64,000 nt of DNA from Ruminococcus sp. YE71 (GTDB taxonomy: Bacteria; Bacillota; Clostridia; Oscillospirales; Ruminococcaceae), in the NCBI RefSeq assembly GCF_900119155.1, contig NZ_FPIR01000012.1, positions 1 to 64,000 of the forward strand, given 5' to 3'. Under the pieces are notes generated by a model. The model saw only the letters and a list, made by a program, of their open reading frames with translations, was not told the origin of the DNA and did no database searches. The translations under genes were made by a program, and so were the position numbers. Positions within the stretch are counted from its first letter, which is position 1, and each line of letters opens with the position of its first letter. This document shows, in pieces, positions 33,886-40,872 of the stretch.

Positions 33886-35145
33886 ATGGCAATTGAATCC
33901 ATAAAGAGATGCAATTTCTGCGGAAAGCCCGAAACTAAGGTAAAGTACGTGTTCTCCGCGGACAATAACCACATCTGCGACGAGTGCGTGACGCTGTGCT
34001 ACAATCTGCTCAGCCAGCAGAGCACCCTCTCGAACACCGACATCAGCGCCGAGTTCGAGGAAGAGGGCATCGTTCTCCGTACTCCTGCCGAGATCAAGGC
34101 TGTCCTCGATGAGTATATCATCGGTCAGGAGGACGCGAAGATCTCGCTCTCGGTCGCAGTCTACAACCACTATAAGCGCATCCTCTCCCTTGAGGACGAG
34201 GACAACGACGTCGAGCTCCAGAAGTCGAACGTTCTTCTGCTCGGTCCGACGGGTACGGGCAAGACCCTGCTCGCTCAGACCCTCGCAAAGCTCCTGAACG
34301 TGCCTTTCGCTATCGCTGACGCTACAACGCTCACCGAGGCAGGCTACGTGGGCGACGACGTTGAGAACGTGCTGACAAGACTCATCCAGGCGGCTGACTA
34401 TGACGTTGAGGCTGCCGAAAAGGGTATAGTATATATCGACGAGATCGACAAGATCGCGAGAAAGTCCGAGAATACTTCCATCACCCGTGATGTAAGCGGT
34501 GAGGGTGTTCAGCAGGCTCTGCTCAAGATCGTCGAGGGTACGGTATCAAACGTTCCTCCTCAGGGCGGCAGAAAGCATCCGCATCAGGAGTTCATCCAGA
34601 TCGACACCAAGAACATCCTCTTCATCTGCGGCGGCGCTTTCGAGGGCCTTGAGCAGGTCATCAAGAAGAGGACCGATTCCTCGTCGCTGGGCTTCGGCGC
34701 GAATGTCGTGAAGAAGAGCGAGGAGCACAACGTGATGAAGAAGGTAGTCCCCCACGACCTCGTGAAGTTCGGACTCGTGCCCGAGCTGGTCGGCAGACTT
34801 CCCGTTATAACTGTCCTCGACGAGCTCGATGAATCGGCGCTCACAAGGATACTCACCGAGCCTAAGAACTCGCTGGTAAAGCAGTACTCGAAGCTGTTCA
34901 AGCTGGACGGCATCGACCTCGAAGTTACCGACGAAGCTATGCTTGAGATCGCAAAAATGGCGATCCAGCAGAAAACAGGCGCAAGAGGACTCAGGGCTAT
35001 CGTTGAACACAGCCTCCAGAAGGTCATGTTTGAAGCCCCCTCCGACAAGGAGATCGTAAAGGTGACTATCACCGACAAGGTGGTAAAGGGCGAAGAAGAA
35101 GCTCAGGTCACCCGCTCCGCCAAATCCCCCAGAATAGGCGCATAA
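33886..35145 (+). CDS. clpX: ATP-dependent Clp protease ATP-binding subunit ClpX
   Basis: ClpX is the hexameric AAA+ unfoldase partner of ClpP. The 419-residue protein has the N-terminal zinc domain (Cys9, Cys12, Cys31, Cys34), the Walker [15 protein letters not shown], Walker [10 protein letters not shown], the sensor and pore regions, and ends in a C-terminal D2 small domain ([12 protein letters not shown]). The IGF-type loop that docks on ClpP is represented by [10 protein letters not shown] strong terminator follows at 35151-35177. Confidence 0.96.
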   Translation: MAIESIKRCNFCGKPETKVKYVFSADNNHICDECVTLCYNLLSQQSTLSNTDISAEFEEEGIVLRTPAEIKAVLDEYIIGQEDAKISLSVAVYNHYKRILSLEDEDNDVELQKSNVLLLGPTGTGKTLLAQTLAKLLNVPFAIADATTLTEAGYVGDDVENVLTRLIQAADYDVEAAEKGIVYIDEIDKIARKSENTSITRDVSGEGVQQALLKIVEGTVSNVPPQGGRKHPHQEFIQIDTKNILFICGGAFEGLEQVIKKRTDSSSLGFGANVVKKSEEHNVMKKVVPHDLVKFGLVPELVGRLPVITVLDELDESALTRILTEPKNSLVKQYSKLFKLDGIDLEVTDEAMLEIAKMAIQQKTGARGLRAIVEHSLQKVMFEAPSDKEIVKVTITDKVVKGEEEAQVTRSAKSPRIGA

Positions 35146-35150
35146 CCTAC

Positions 35151-35177
35151 AGACCCGGTCTCATGCCGGGTCTTTTT
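35151..35177 (+). terminator. Terminator of clpP-clpX
   Basis: AGACCCGG (35151-35158) pairs with CCGGGTCT (35166-35173) and runs into TTTTT. Confidence 0.85.
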
Positions 35178-35349
35178 GTGTGTCTGCGGGGGATTAAAAG
35201 GGGGGAGAGAATACTGGGGGATGTTTGATGTGACTTGGAAGATAGGTTCCCGACGTTTCAAGTGTTACCGTAAATTGGGAGAATACAGGTCGGTTTGTGC
35301 GGAGTTGGCAGAAATTCTTAATTGTTGGCAAGTTTTTTTGTCGAAAGTA

Positions 35350-35378
35350 TTGACACGGGTGCTAATTTGTGGTATAAT
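35350..35378 (+). promoter_or_regulatory. Promoter of trpB2
   Basis: TTGACA at 35350-35355, a 17-bp spacer and TATAAT at 35373-35378. The leader is about 38 nt, too short for a T-box, so this gene is not under the same control as the trp operon. Confidence 0.85.
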
Positions 35379-35422
35379 TGTAAAGTAATCGCTTTAAAGC
35401 AATAATGCAAAGGAGAATAACT

Positions 35423-36790
35423 ATGGATAAGAACATCCCTTACAAGACCTATCTTGAAGAGAGCGAGATGCCCAAGCAGTGGTACAATGTCAGAGCTGAC
35501 ATGAAGAACAAGCCTGCGCCCCTGCTCAATCCCGCTACTCACAAGCCTATGACAGCCGAGGAGCTGGGCGTTGTTTTCTGCGACGAGCTGGTTCAGCAGG
35601 AACTTGACGACACCACCCCCTACATCGACATCCCGCAGGAGATACAGGAATTCTACAAGATGTACCGCCCCTCTCCGCTGGTCAGAGCCTACTGCCTTGA
35701 GAAGGCGCTGGGCACACCTGCGAAGATCTACTACAAATTCGAGGGCAACAACACCTCGGGAAGCCACAAGCTCAACAGCGCTATCGCACAGGCTTACTAT
35801 GCGAAGAAGCAGGGTCTGAAGGGTGTTACAACCGAGACAGGTGCAGGTCAGTGGGGCACGGCGCTTTCGATGGCGTGCGCTTACTTCGGACTTGACTGCA
35901 AGGTGTTCATGGTAAAGGTATCCTACGAGCAGAAGCCTTTCAGACGTGAGGTCATGAGGACTTACGGCGCGTCCGTTACCCCGTCCCCCTCGGACACCAC
36001 CAACGTCGGCAGAAAGATCCTTGCCGAGCACCCCGGTACAACGGGAAGCCTTGGCTGTGCTATCTCCGAGGCTGTTGAAGTTGCAGTCGGCAGTGAGGGC
36101 TACAGATACGTTCTCGGTTCGGTGCTGAACCAGGTGCTGCTGCACCAGTCGGTCATCGGTCTTGAGTCGAAGGCTGCGCTCGAAAAGATCGGCGTAAAGC
36201 CTGACATCATCATCGGCTGCGCAGGCGGCGGTTCTAATCTCGGCGGACTTATCTCGCCGTTTATGGGCGAAAAGCTCCGCGGTGAAGCTGACTACCGCAT
36301 CATCGCAGTTGAGCCTGCATCCTGCCCGAGCTTCACACGCGGCAAGTACGCATACGACTTCTGCGACACGGGCATGGTTTGCCCCCTCGCGAAGATGTAC
36401 ACCCTCGGCAGCGGCTTCATCCCCTCTGCGAACCACGCAGGCGGTCTCCGCTATCACGGCATGAGCAGCACCCTCTCCCAGCTGTACGATGACAAGCTGA
36501 TGGAAGCTGTTTCGGTCGAGCAGACCAGCGTATTCGCGGCTGCACAGCAGTTCGCACGCATCGAGGGCATCCTGCCTGCACCCGAGTCCAGCCACGCTAT
36601 CCGCGTTGCTATCGACGAGGCACTCAAGTGCAAGGAAACAGGCGAGGAGAAGACCATCCTGTTCGGTCTGACAGGTACGGGCTACTTCGATATGGTGGCA
36701 TACCAGAAGTTCAACGACGGTGAGATGACCGACTACATCCCCACCGACGAGGATCTTGCAAAGGGCTTCGCAGGACTTCCGAAGATCTGA
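35423..36790 (+). CDS. TrpB-like pyridoxal-phosphate-dependent enzyme (TrpB2)
   Basis: TrpB2 enzymes make tryptophan from indole and serine (or phosphoserine) without a tight TrpA partner and are thought to salvage indole. The 455-residue length and features such as PYKTYLEESEMPKQWYNVRAD at the N-terminus, RPSPLVRAYCLEKALGTPA, the PLP Lys in NTSGSHKLNSA, TTETGAGQWGTAL and GCAGGGSNLGG match the TrpB2 subgroup rather than the 390-residue TrpB1 encoded at 51784-52974. AAGGAG lies 7 nt before the ATG. It is a single gene with its own promoter and terminator. Confidence 0.93.
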   Translation: MDKNIPYKTYLEESEMPKQWYNVRADMKNKPAPLLNPATHKPMTAEELGVVFCDELVQQELDDTTPYIDIPQEIQEFYKMYRPSPLVRAYCLEKALGTPAKIYYKFEGNNTSGSHKLNSAIAQAYYAKKQGLKGVTTETGAGQWGTALSMACAYFGLDCKVFMVKVSYEQKPFRREVMRTYGASVTPSPSDTTNVGRKILAEHPGTTGSLGCAISEAVEVAVGSEGYRYVLGSVLNQVLLHQSVIGLESKAALEKIGVKPDIIIGCAGGGSNLGGLISPFMGEKLRGEADYRIIAVEPASCPSFTRGKYAYDFCDTGMVCPLAKMYTLGSGFIPSANHAGGLRYHGMSSTLSQLYDDKLMEAVSVEQTSVFAAAQQFARIEGILPAPESSHAIRVAIDEALKCKETGEEKTILFGLTGTGYFDMVAYQKFNDGEMTDYIPTDEDLAKGFAGLPKI

Positions 36791-36806
36791 CCTCTCAAAA
36801 AAATCA

Positions 36807-36842
36807 CGGCACATCGTTCTTACGAGCGGTGTGCCGTTTTAT
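36807..36842 (+). terminator. Terminator of trpB2
   Basis: CGGCACATCG (36807-36816) pairs with CGGTGTGCCG (36827-36836), then TTTTATT. Confidence 0.8.
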
Positions 36843-36871
36843 TATCCATGTGTGATCGGACTTGTGCCGAA

Positions 36872-37138
36872 TCATTTTTCCGCTGTCACGACTTCCCACA
36901 TCTCTCCCATGTTCTGAAAGCCGTCCTTCGGCATACAGCCTGCGCAGGTCTTGCCGTCACAGCCCGAACAGCTGCCGCCGCAGCCCGAAGAGTTCAGCGA
37001 GACCCTGTGTATGAGACCCGTGCGTTCGAGGTATTCTATCCGACGTCTGATGTCCTCGACGGTCGTATGAAGCTCGGCAGCGAGCATTTCGATGGAACGG
37101 GCTCTGCCGTCCTTCAGCAGTTCAAGAAGCTCTCTCAT
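36872..37138 (-). CDS. feoC: FeoC-like winged-helix protein with Cys cluster
   Basis: FeoC proteins are small winged-helix partners of the FeoB ferrous iron transporter, and some bind an Fe-S cluster. The 88-residue protein has the winged helix in about residues 1-50 (IEMLAAELHTTVEDIRRRIEYLERTG) and then five Cys at 53, 57, 60, 65 and 68 in the wing loop (GCGGSCSGC and CAGC). It starts 4 nt after the feoB stop and has a weak ribosome binding site, consistent with coupling. It probably senses oxygen or iron status and acts on FeoB stability or transcription; which one is not shown. Confidence 0.85.
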   Translation of the reverse strand: MRELLELLKDGRARSIEMLAAELHTTVEDIRRRIEYLERTGLIHRVSLNSSGCGGSCSGCDGKTCAGCMPKDGFQNMGEMWEVVTAEK

Positions 37139-37142
37139 AGCG

Positions 37143-39155
37143 TCACCAGATCAGCAGACCCACATGATACGCCACGCAGGCAAGCACCAGCGCCGTCGCC
37201 GTGTAGTACAGCGCTATCTTTGCCGTCCACTTGACCGAGCGTATCTCCTGATAGGTCGCGGCGAGCGCTACCACGCAGGGCAGGTTGAAGGTCAGCGCGA
37301 AGATGAACGCCAGCGCTTCGGGGAGTGTGACGTTTGCGAGCAGAAGCTCGTTCAGGTTCGCAGCCCTCGCCGCGCCGCTCATCGCCTGCATGAAGCCCTC
37401 GGAGTAGGACGAGCCGCTGTACAGTGCGCTTATTACGCCTACCGCACCTTCCTTGCCCACCGACGAAGCCACGAACGCGATGAACAGCTGCCAGGGCATA
37501 CCGAAGAACCCTGTCACGGGCTCGATAGCCGTGCCGACCTTGTAGAGGATGCTGCTCTCGTTGGAGCCGCCGTAGCTGAGCACCCAGAAGATGCCGCACA
37601 CCAGCAGTACCACCTTCACCACGCGGAAGAAGGTGTCCTTCGTTCTGCCGAGAACGTACTTGAAAAGTGCGCCCCAGCGCGGCTTGTGGTAGGGCGGCAG
37701 CTCCATTATCATGCCGCAGCGGTCTTCGGTCTTGACGAGCGTTCTGCCGAATATCTTCGCAGTCACCCACATATGGAGCAGCATGGTCAGCAGAAGCGCC
37801 ACGATGATGAGCGGCGCCCCTGCGCCGAAGAACACGGTGGAGAGCATCGGGATTATCGCCCATGCCGCACCGCAGGGTACAGCCCATGCGAGGGCGATGG
37901 TCAGCACCTTCTGACCCCAGTTGTCGATGACTCTTGCGCCAGACGCGCCGCCCATGGTGCAGCCGAAGCTGACGAGAAACGGCATTACCGACTTGCCCTG
38001 CAAGCCCAGCTTACCCATGGTGTTGTCGAAAACGTAGGAGATTCGCGCCATGACGCCGACCTCTTCGAGCATACCGAACACCAGCGTCACGCCGAACACG
38101 AAGCCGAGCATTTTGATGACGTAGCCCATAGACTGCAAGATGACGTCGCACAGCAGGCTGATTATGATGTGGGGGTAGCCTGCCGAAGTCAGTCCCGAGC
38201 CGACAGCGTTTTGCAGGACGGTCACCAGTGAGCCCACTGCCATCACGGGCAGGGCAGGTATGAACGACCCCAGCAGTCCGAGGATGACCGTCAGCACAAC
38301 GGCGGGCTTGCCCCATATCCTGTGGGTGTAGATGCGGTCGAGCCTGCCGAGGGTGGTGATGTTCTTTCTGCCGCTTACTGCGCCGTGCAGTATATCGTCT
38401 ATCCATGCGAACTTGCATTCGCCGGTCGCGACCGCGTCTGCGCCGTTTTTCGCAAGGCTCTCTATCCTGCCGAACTTGTCGCCCGGCAGCGAGTCTTTCA
38501 GCTTCGCCGAGACCACCTTGTCGTTTTCGAGCACCTTGACGGTCAGCCACATGGGGGTGTAGCCCGACAGGGTGTTCTCGGACAGCTGCGACTTTATCTC
38601 GCTGTAGCCGCCGAGCTTTTCGTACTCCTTCTCCAGCGCCGAAACGTTGATGTGCGCTTTGGTTTTCAGCGCCCTTTCAAGGGTCGCGTAGAACTTGTCG
38701 TAGGCCTTGATGTCGGTCGCCGAGAACAGCATGACGGGGATGCCGAGCTTTTTCTCGATGGCCGCCGCGTCGATGGTCTTGCCCTGTTCCTTCGCCACGT
38801 CCTCCATGTTCAGCACGAGGAAGCATGGCGCGGAAAGTCCTGCGTAGTCCGCCAGCATGAAGAGGCTTCGTTCCAGCTGTGAGCTGTCGGCGAGGATGCA
38901 CACCACGTCAGCCTTGCCCGACGCGATAAAGTCGCGGGTGATGACCTCCTCGTCCGAGTTCGCCGACATACTGTAGGAGCCCGGCAGGTCGGCAACCGAG
39001 TAGGTGTCGCTGCCGTGAGTGAAGGTGCCCTCCTTCTTCTCGACGGTCTTTCCGGGCCAGTTGCCGACGTGCTGACGAAGCCCCGTCAGCGCGTTGAACA
39101 GGGTGGATTTGCCAGAGTTTGGCTGACCTAATAGCGCGATAGTTGCTGTGCTCAT
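37143..39155 (-). CDS. feoB: Ferrous iron transport protein B
   Basis: FeoB imports Fe2+ across the cytoplasmic membrane. The 670-residue protein has an N-terminal G domain (GQPNSGKST, residues 10-18; DLPGSY; later NMED-type G4) and a C-terminal membrane domain with the Gate motifs, including FGVTLVFGMLEEVGVMAR and VSFGCTMGG with a conserved Cys. GGAGGTGA lies upstream of the ATG at 39155, which overlaps the feoA stop (ATGA). The order is feoA-feoB-feoC. Regulation by iron is suggested by the palindrome upstream of feoA. Confidence 0.95.
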   Translation of the reverse strand: MSTATIALLGQPNSGKSTLFNALTGLRQHVGNWPGKTVEKKEGTFTHGSDTYSVADLPGSYSMSANSDEEVITRDFIASGKADVVCILADSSQLERSLFMLADYAGLSAPCFLVLNMEDVAKEQGKTIDAAAIEKKLGIPVMLFSATDIKAYDKFYATLERALKTKAHINVSALEKEYEKLGGYSEIKSQLSENTLSGYTPMWLTVKVLENDKVVSAKLKDSLPGDKFGRIESLAKNGADAVATGECKFAWIDDILHGAVSGRKNITTLGRLDRIYTHRIWGKPAVVLTVILGLLGSFIPALPVMAVGSLVTVLQNAVGSGLTSAGYPHIIISLLCDVILQSMGYVIKMLGFVFGVTLVFGMLEEVGVMARISYVFDNTMGKLGLQGKSVMPFLVSFGCTMGGASGARVIDNWGQKVLTIALAWAVPCGAAWAIIPMLSTVFFGAGAPLIIVALLLTMLLHMWVTAKIFGRTLVKTEDRCGMIMELPPYHKPRWGALFKYVLGRTKDTFFRVVKVVLLVCGIFWVLSYGGSNESSILYKVGTAIEPVTGFFGMPWQLFIAFVASSVGKEGAVGVISALYSGSSYSEGFMQAMSGAARAANLNELLLANVTLPEALAFIFALTFNLPCVVALAATYQEIRSVKWTAKIALYYTATALVLACVAYHVGLLIW

Positions 39156-39379
39156 GCTGTCACCTCCGATACCTCGATGCCCTCGCACTCGCGGCGGTTG
39201 ACGGCTATCATCGTGTCGCGCGAGTAGAGCAGGACGGGGCGGCTGCGGTCGTTCTTGATGACGACGACACGGCAGCCGGGCGTCAGTCCGATGGACGTGA
39301 TGCGGCTGATAAACCGCGCGTCACCGTTCAGGCTGCTGATGACTGCCTGAGTGTTTTCCTTCAGTTCTCCCAGTTTCAT
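39152..39379 (-). CDS. feoA: Ferrous iron transport protein A
   Basis: FeoA is a small SH3-like cytosolic protein that supports FeoB. The 75-residue protein shows LGELKENTQAVISSL, the FISRITSIGLTPGCRVVVI core and ends within the feoB start. Two ATGs lie close together (39385 and 39379); GGAGGT abuts the first, so the second at 39379, with 6-nt spacing, is chosen. The palindrome GTTAG-N6-CTAAC lies 25 bp upstream. Confidence 0.93.
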   Translation of the reverse strand: MKLGELKENTQAVISSLNGDARFISRITSIGLTPGCRVVVIKNDRSRPVLLYSRDTMIAVNRRECEGIEVSEVTA

Positions 39380-39403
39380 TTCCATACCTCCATGTATAAT
39401 TGA

Positions 39404-39419
39404 GTTAGCTAAAGCTAAC
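39404..39419. promoter_or_regulatory. Predicted metalloregulator operator upstream of feoA (GTTAG-N6-CTAAC)
   Basis: A perfect palindrome GTTAGCTAAAGCTAAC lies 25 bp before the feoA start. Two further copies occur in the nearby regulator region, one perfect in its arms and one with a single change. The shape and size fit a DtxR-family operator. Confidence 0.7.
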
Positions 39420-39435
39420 CTATAATCAAAGTATT

Positions 39436-39469
39436 GTCGATACATGAGCGCTGTGACTCATGTATCGAC
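39436..39469 (-). terminator. 13-bp inverted repeat between HMA gene and feoA
   Basis: GTCGATACATGAG (39436-39448) and CTCATGTATCGAC (39457-39469) form a perfect stem with an 8-nt loop, 24 bp after the HMA stop codon on the minus strand. The tail AATACTTT is only weakly T-rich. It may end the regulator-HMA transcript or act on feoA expression. Confidence 0.55.
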
Positions 39470-39492
39470 CCGCTGAGTGCTGAGTTTTCCGC

Positions 39493-39744
39493 TCATCCTC
39501 TGCCGAAAAGCCCCTTCTTCTCGTAGGGAACGCACTCGGCGCCGCTGACCTTGTAGCCGCTGTCCGCGAGCGCCGACTCGATCTCCGATCTTGTGAGGGC
39601 GGACTCGCTGATGATGACAGTCTCACCGTTCTTGTGGGAAGAATTCACCTTTTTGACGGCGAGCTTTGCGCGGATGGCATCGTTGACGTGCGCCTCGCAC
39701 ATACCGCACATCATGCCTTCGATCTTCACTGTTGTCTTGTACAT
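39493..39744 (-). CDS. Heavy-metal-associated (HMA) domain protein, CopZ-like
   Basis: The 83-residue protein is a ferredoxin-fold metal chaperone with the MxCxxC motif as GMMCGMCEAHV (Cys13, Cys16). The conserved hydrophobic positions of the HMA fold follow. The C-terminal end GLFGRG is an extra tail. The ATG at 39744 has AAAGGA 9 nt upstream; the alternative ATG at 39753 directly abuts that site. It lies 24 nt after the DtxR-like gene, and so is probably co-transcribed with a metal regulator. Copper is the usual ligand of this motif, but the iron-locus context leaves that open. Confidence 0.88.
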   Translation of the reverse strand: MYKTTVKIEGMMCGMCEAHVNDAIRAKLAVKKVNSSHKNGETVIISESALTRSEIESALADSGYKVSGAECVPYEKKGLFGRG

Positions 39745-39768
39745 ATCATCCATTCCTTTCGGTATGCG

Positions 39769-40140
39769 TCACTGACTCTGCGAAAGCAGATAGCCCACCA
39801 GTTTTTCAAGGGTCTGCTCATCGAGCACCGATGAGATCATCATGCTCGCCTCGCCTGCTTTTTCGGGGGCGATACAGACCTTTTTCGAGAGGAAATCCTG
39901 CAATATCACGCATGGCGTGAACAGGCCGTTCGCTTCCGAGACGCCTTTCTGGGTCAGTGCTATCCTGCGGTAGGGCTCTTTTGAGATGAGCCCTTCTTCG
40001 ATGAGCTTTTTCTCCATCTTGACCACGCTCGCCTTTGCGACGTGAAGGTACTCCGCGATATCCGTGGTGCGCACGGTCTTGCCGTTCTGACCGAGCTGGT
40101 AGATGGTGATGAGGTATTTTTTCTGCTGTTCCGTTAGCAT
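39769..40140 (-). CDS. DtxR-family-like regulator with altered metal-binding region (regulator A)
   Basis: The 123-residue protein has an N-terminal winged helix typical of DtxR/MntR (EQQKKYLITIYQLGQ, IAEYLHVAKASVVKMEKKLIEEGLI). In the C-terminal helical part, where standard members have a Cys/Asp...Glu-His pair, this protein reads AGEASMMISSVLDEQTLEKL; the His is missing. Cys residues occur earlier (FTPCVIL, KKVC). So it may bind metal differently or not at all. It has its own promoter at 40178-40206 with a near-palindrome just downstream, which suggests autoregulation. It is divergent from a second, canonical member. Confidence 0.82.
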   Translation of the reverse strand: MLTEQQKKYLITIYQLGQNGKTVRTTDIAEYLHVAKASVVKMEKKLIEEGLISKEPYRRIALTQKGVSEANGLFTPCVILQDFLSKKVCIAPEKAGEASMMISSVLDEQTLEKLVGYLLSQSQ

Positions 40141-40154
40141 TGTCCTTCTCCTTA

Positions 40155-40170
40155 GTTAGTCCTGGATAAC
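40155..40170. promoter_or_regulatory. Predicted operator at regulator A promoter (one mismatch)
   Basis: GTTAGTCCTGGATAAC matches GTTAG-N6-CTAAC with one change. It lies just downstream of the -10 element of regulator A, over the expected transcription start, where a bound repressor would block transcription. Confidence 0.55.
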
Positions 40171-40177
40171 CTTTATG

Positions 40178-40206
40178 ATTATATCACTGTTTCGTGCCGC
40201 TGTCAA
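40178..40206 (-). promoter_or_regulatory. Promoter of regulator A-HMA unit
   Basis: On the minus strand TTGACA (40206-40201), a 17-bp spacer and TATAAT (40183-40178), a perfect consensus about 40 bp before the start at 40140. Confidence 0.85.
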
Positions 40207-40223
40207 CATCTGGGAGAAAAGAG

Positions 40224-40239
40224 GTTAGCGTTTTCTAAC
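40224..40239. promoter_or_regulatory. Predicted operator in the divergent regulator gap (GTTAG-N6-CTAAC)
   Basis: GTTAGCGTTTTCTAAC carries both arms perfectly. A weaker relative, GTTGC-N6-CTAAC, lies at 40257-40272, 33 bp away, about three helical turns. Together they could serve as a paired site upstream of both regulator genes. Confidence 0.6.
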
Positions 40240-40332
40240 TATTTGACAAAATTTCGGTTGCATTGAGCTAACTTATGTGCTGAAAGTACAAATCAAAATA
40301 CCTCTTTTCGGCACGTACCGAAAGAATAGGGG

Positions 40333-40361
40333 TTGATTTTACGTCCGCGATATGCTATAAT
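40333..40361 (+). promoter_or_regulatory. Promoter of regulator B
   Basis: TTGATT at 40333-40338, a 17-bp spacer and TATAAT at 40356-40361, about 30 bp before the ATG at 40394. A small TTCGG/CCGAA hairpin lies at 40305-40321. Confidence 0.8.
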
Positions 40362-40393
40362 AGAATAAAAATAAAAACAGGGGTGTGGTCAAT

Positions 40394-40765
40394 ATGAAAA
40401 AGATCTACGAATCGGGCGAGGATTATCTTGAAACGATACTCATTCTTCAGAAAAAGCATGGAGAGGTGCGCTCGATAGATATTGCCCGCGAAATGGAGCT
40501 TTCAAAGCCCAGCGTCAGCCGTGCGGTCGGTATCCTGCGCGAGGGCGGGTTCATAAGCGTTGACGGGGGCGGCTATATCACGCTGACCGACGCAGGCCGC
40601 GAGGTCGCGGAGACCATTTATGAACGCCACGTTTTCTTTACCGACTGGCTCAGCAGTCTCGGGGTGTCTCCCGAAGTGGCTGCCGATGACGCCTGCAAGC
40701 TGGAGCACGACATAAGCGCAGAGAGCTTCACAAAGATCAAGGAATTTTTCGAGAAGAATAAATGA
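40394..40765 (+). CDS. DtxR/MntR-family metal-dependent regulator (regulator B)
   Basis: The 123-residue protein has the full DtxR/MntR layout without an SH3 domain: ESGEDYLETILIL with the first metal ligands (Asp, Glu), the winged helix IAREMELSKPSVSRAVGILREGGF, then ERHVFF and DDACKLEHDIS supplying the His/Cys/Glu/His ligands. A GTG at 40385 is in frame, but the ATG at 40394 matches the conserved family start. It most likely represses iron or manganese uptake when metal is bound. It is transcribed away from regulator A and followed by a strong terminator. Confidence 0.9.
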   Translation: MKKIYESGEDYLETILILQKKHGEVRSIDIAREMELSKPSVSRAVGILREGGFISVDGGGYITLTDAGREVAETIYERHVFFTDWLSSLGVSPEVAADDACKLEHDISAESFTKIKEFFEKNK

Positions 40766-40773
40766 TATCTCAG

Positions 40774-40804
40774 CTGCTGTCATTACCCGACAGCAGTTTT
40801 TTTT
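40774..40804 (+). terminator. Terminator of regulator B
   Basis: CTGCTGTC (40774-40781) pairs with GACAGCAG (40789-40796), followed by eight T. Confidence 0.9.
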
Positions 40805-40819
40805 GTGCATAGCTTCCGC

Positions 40820-40858
40820 AAAAAAATAAGGCTGCACAGCGTGGTGCCGTGCAGCCTT
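40820..40858 (-). terminator. Terminator of prfB
   Basis: AAGGCTGCAC (40828-40837) pairs with GTGCAGCCTT (40849-40858); on the minus strand it is followed by ATTTTTTT. Confidence 0.88.
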
Positions 40859-40872
40859 GGTTCGCGTATTTA

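Noticed and set aside
35318-36814. 498-codon minus-strand frame opposite trpB2
   Set aside because: It covers the promoter and the full gene of a clear TrpB2; no supporting features.
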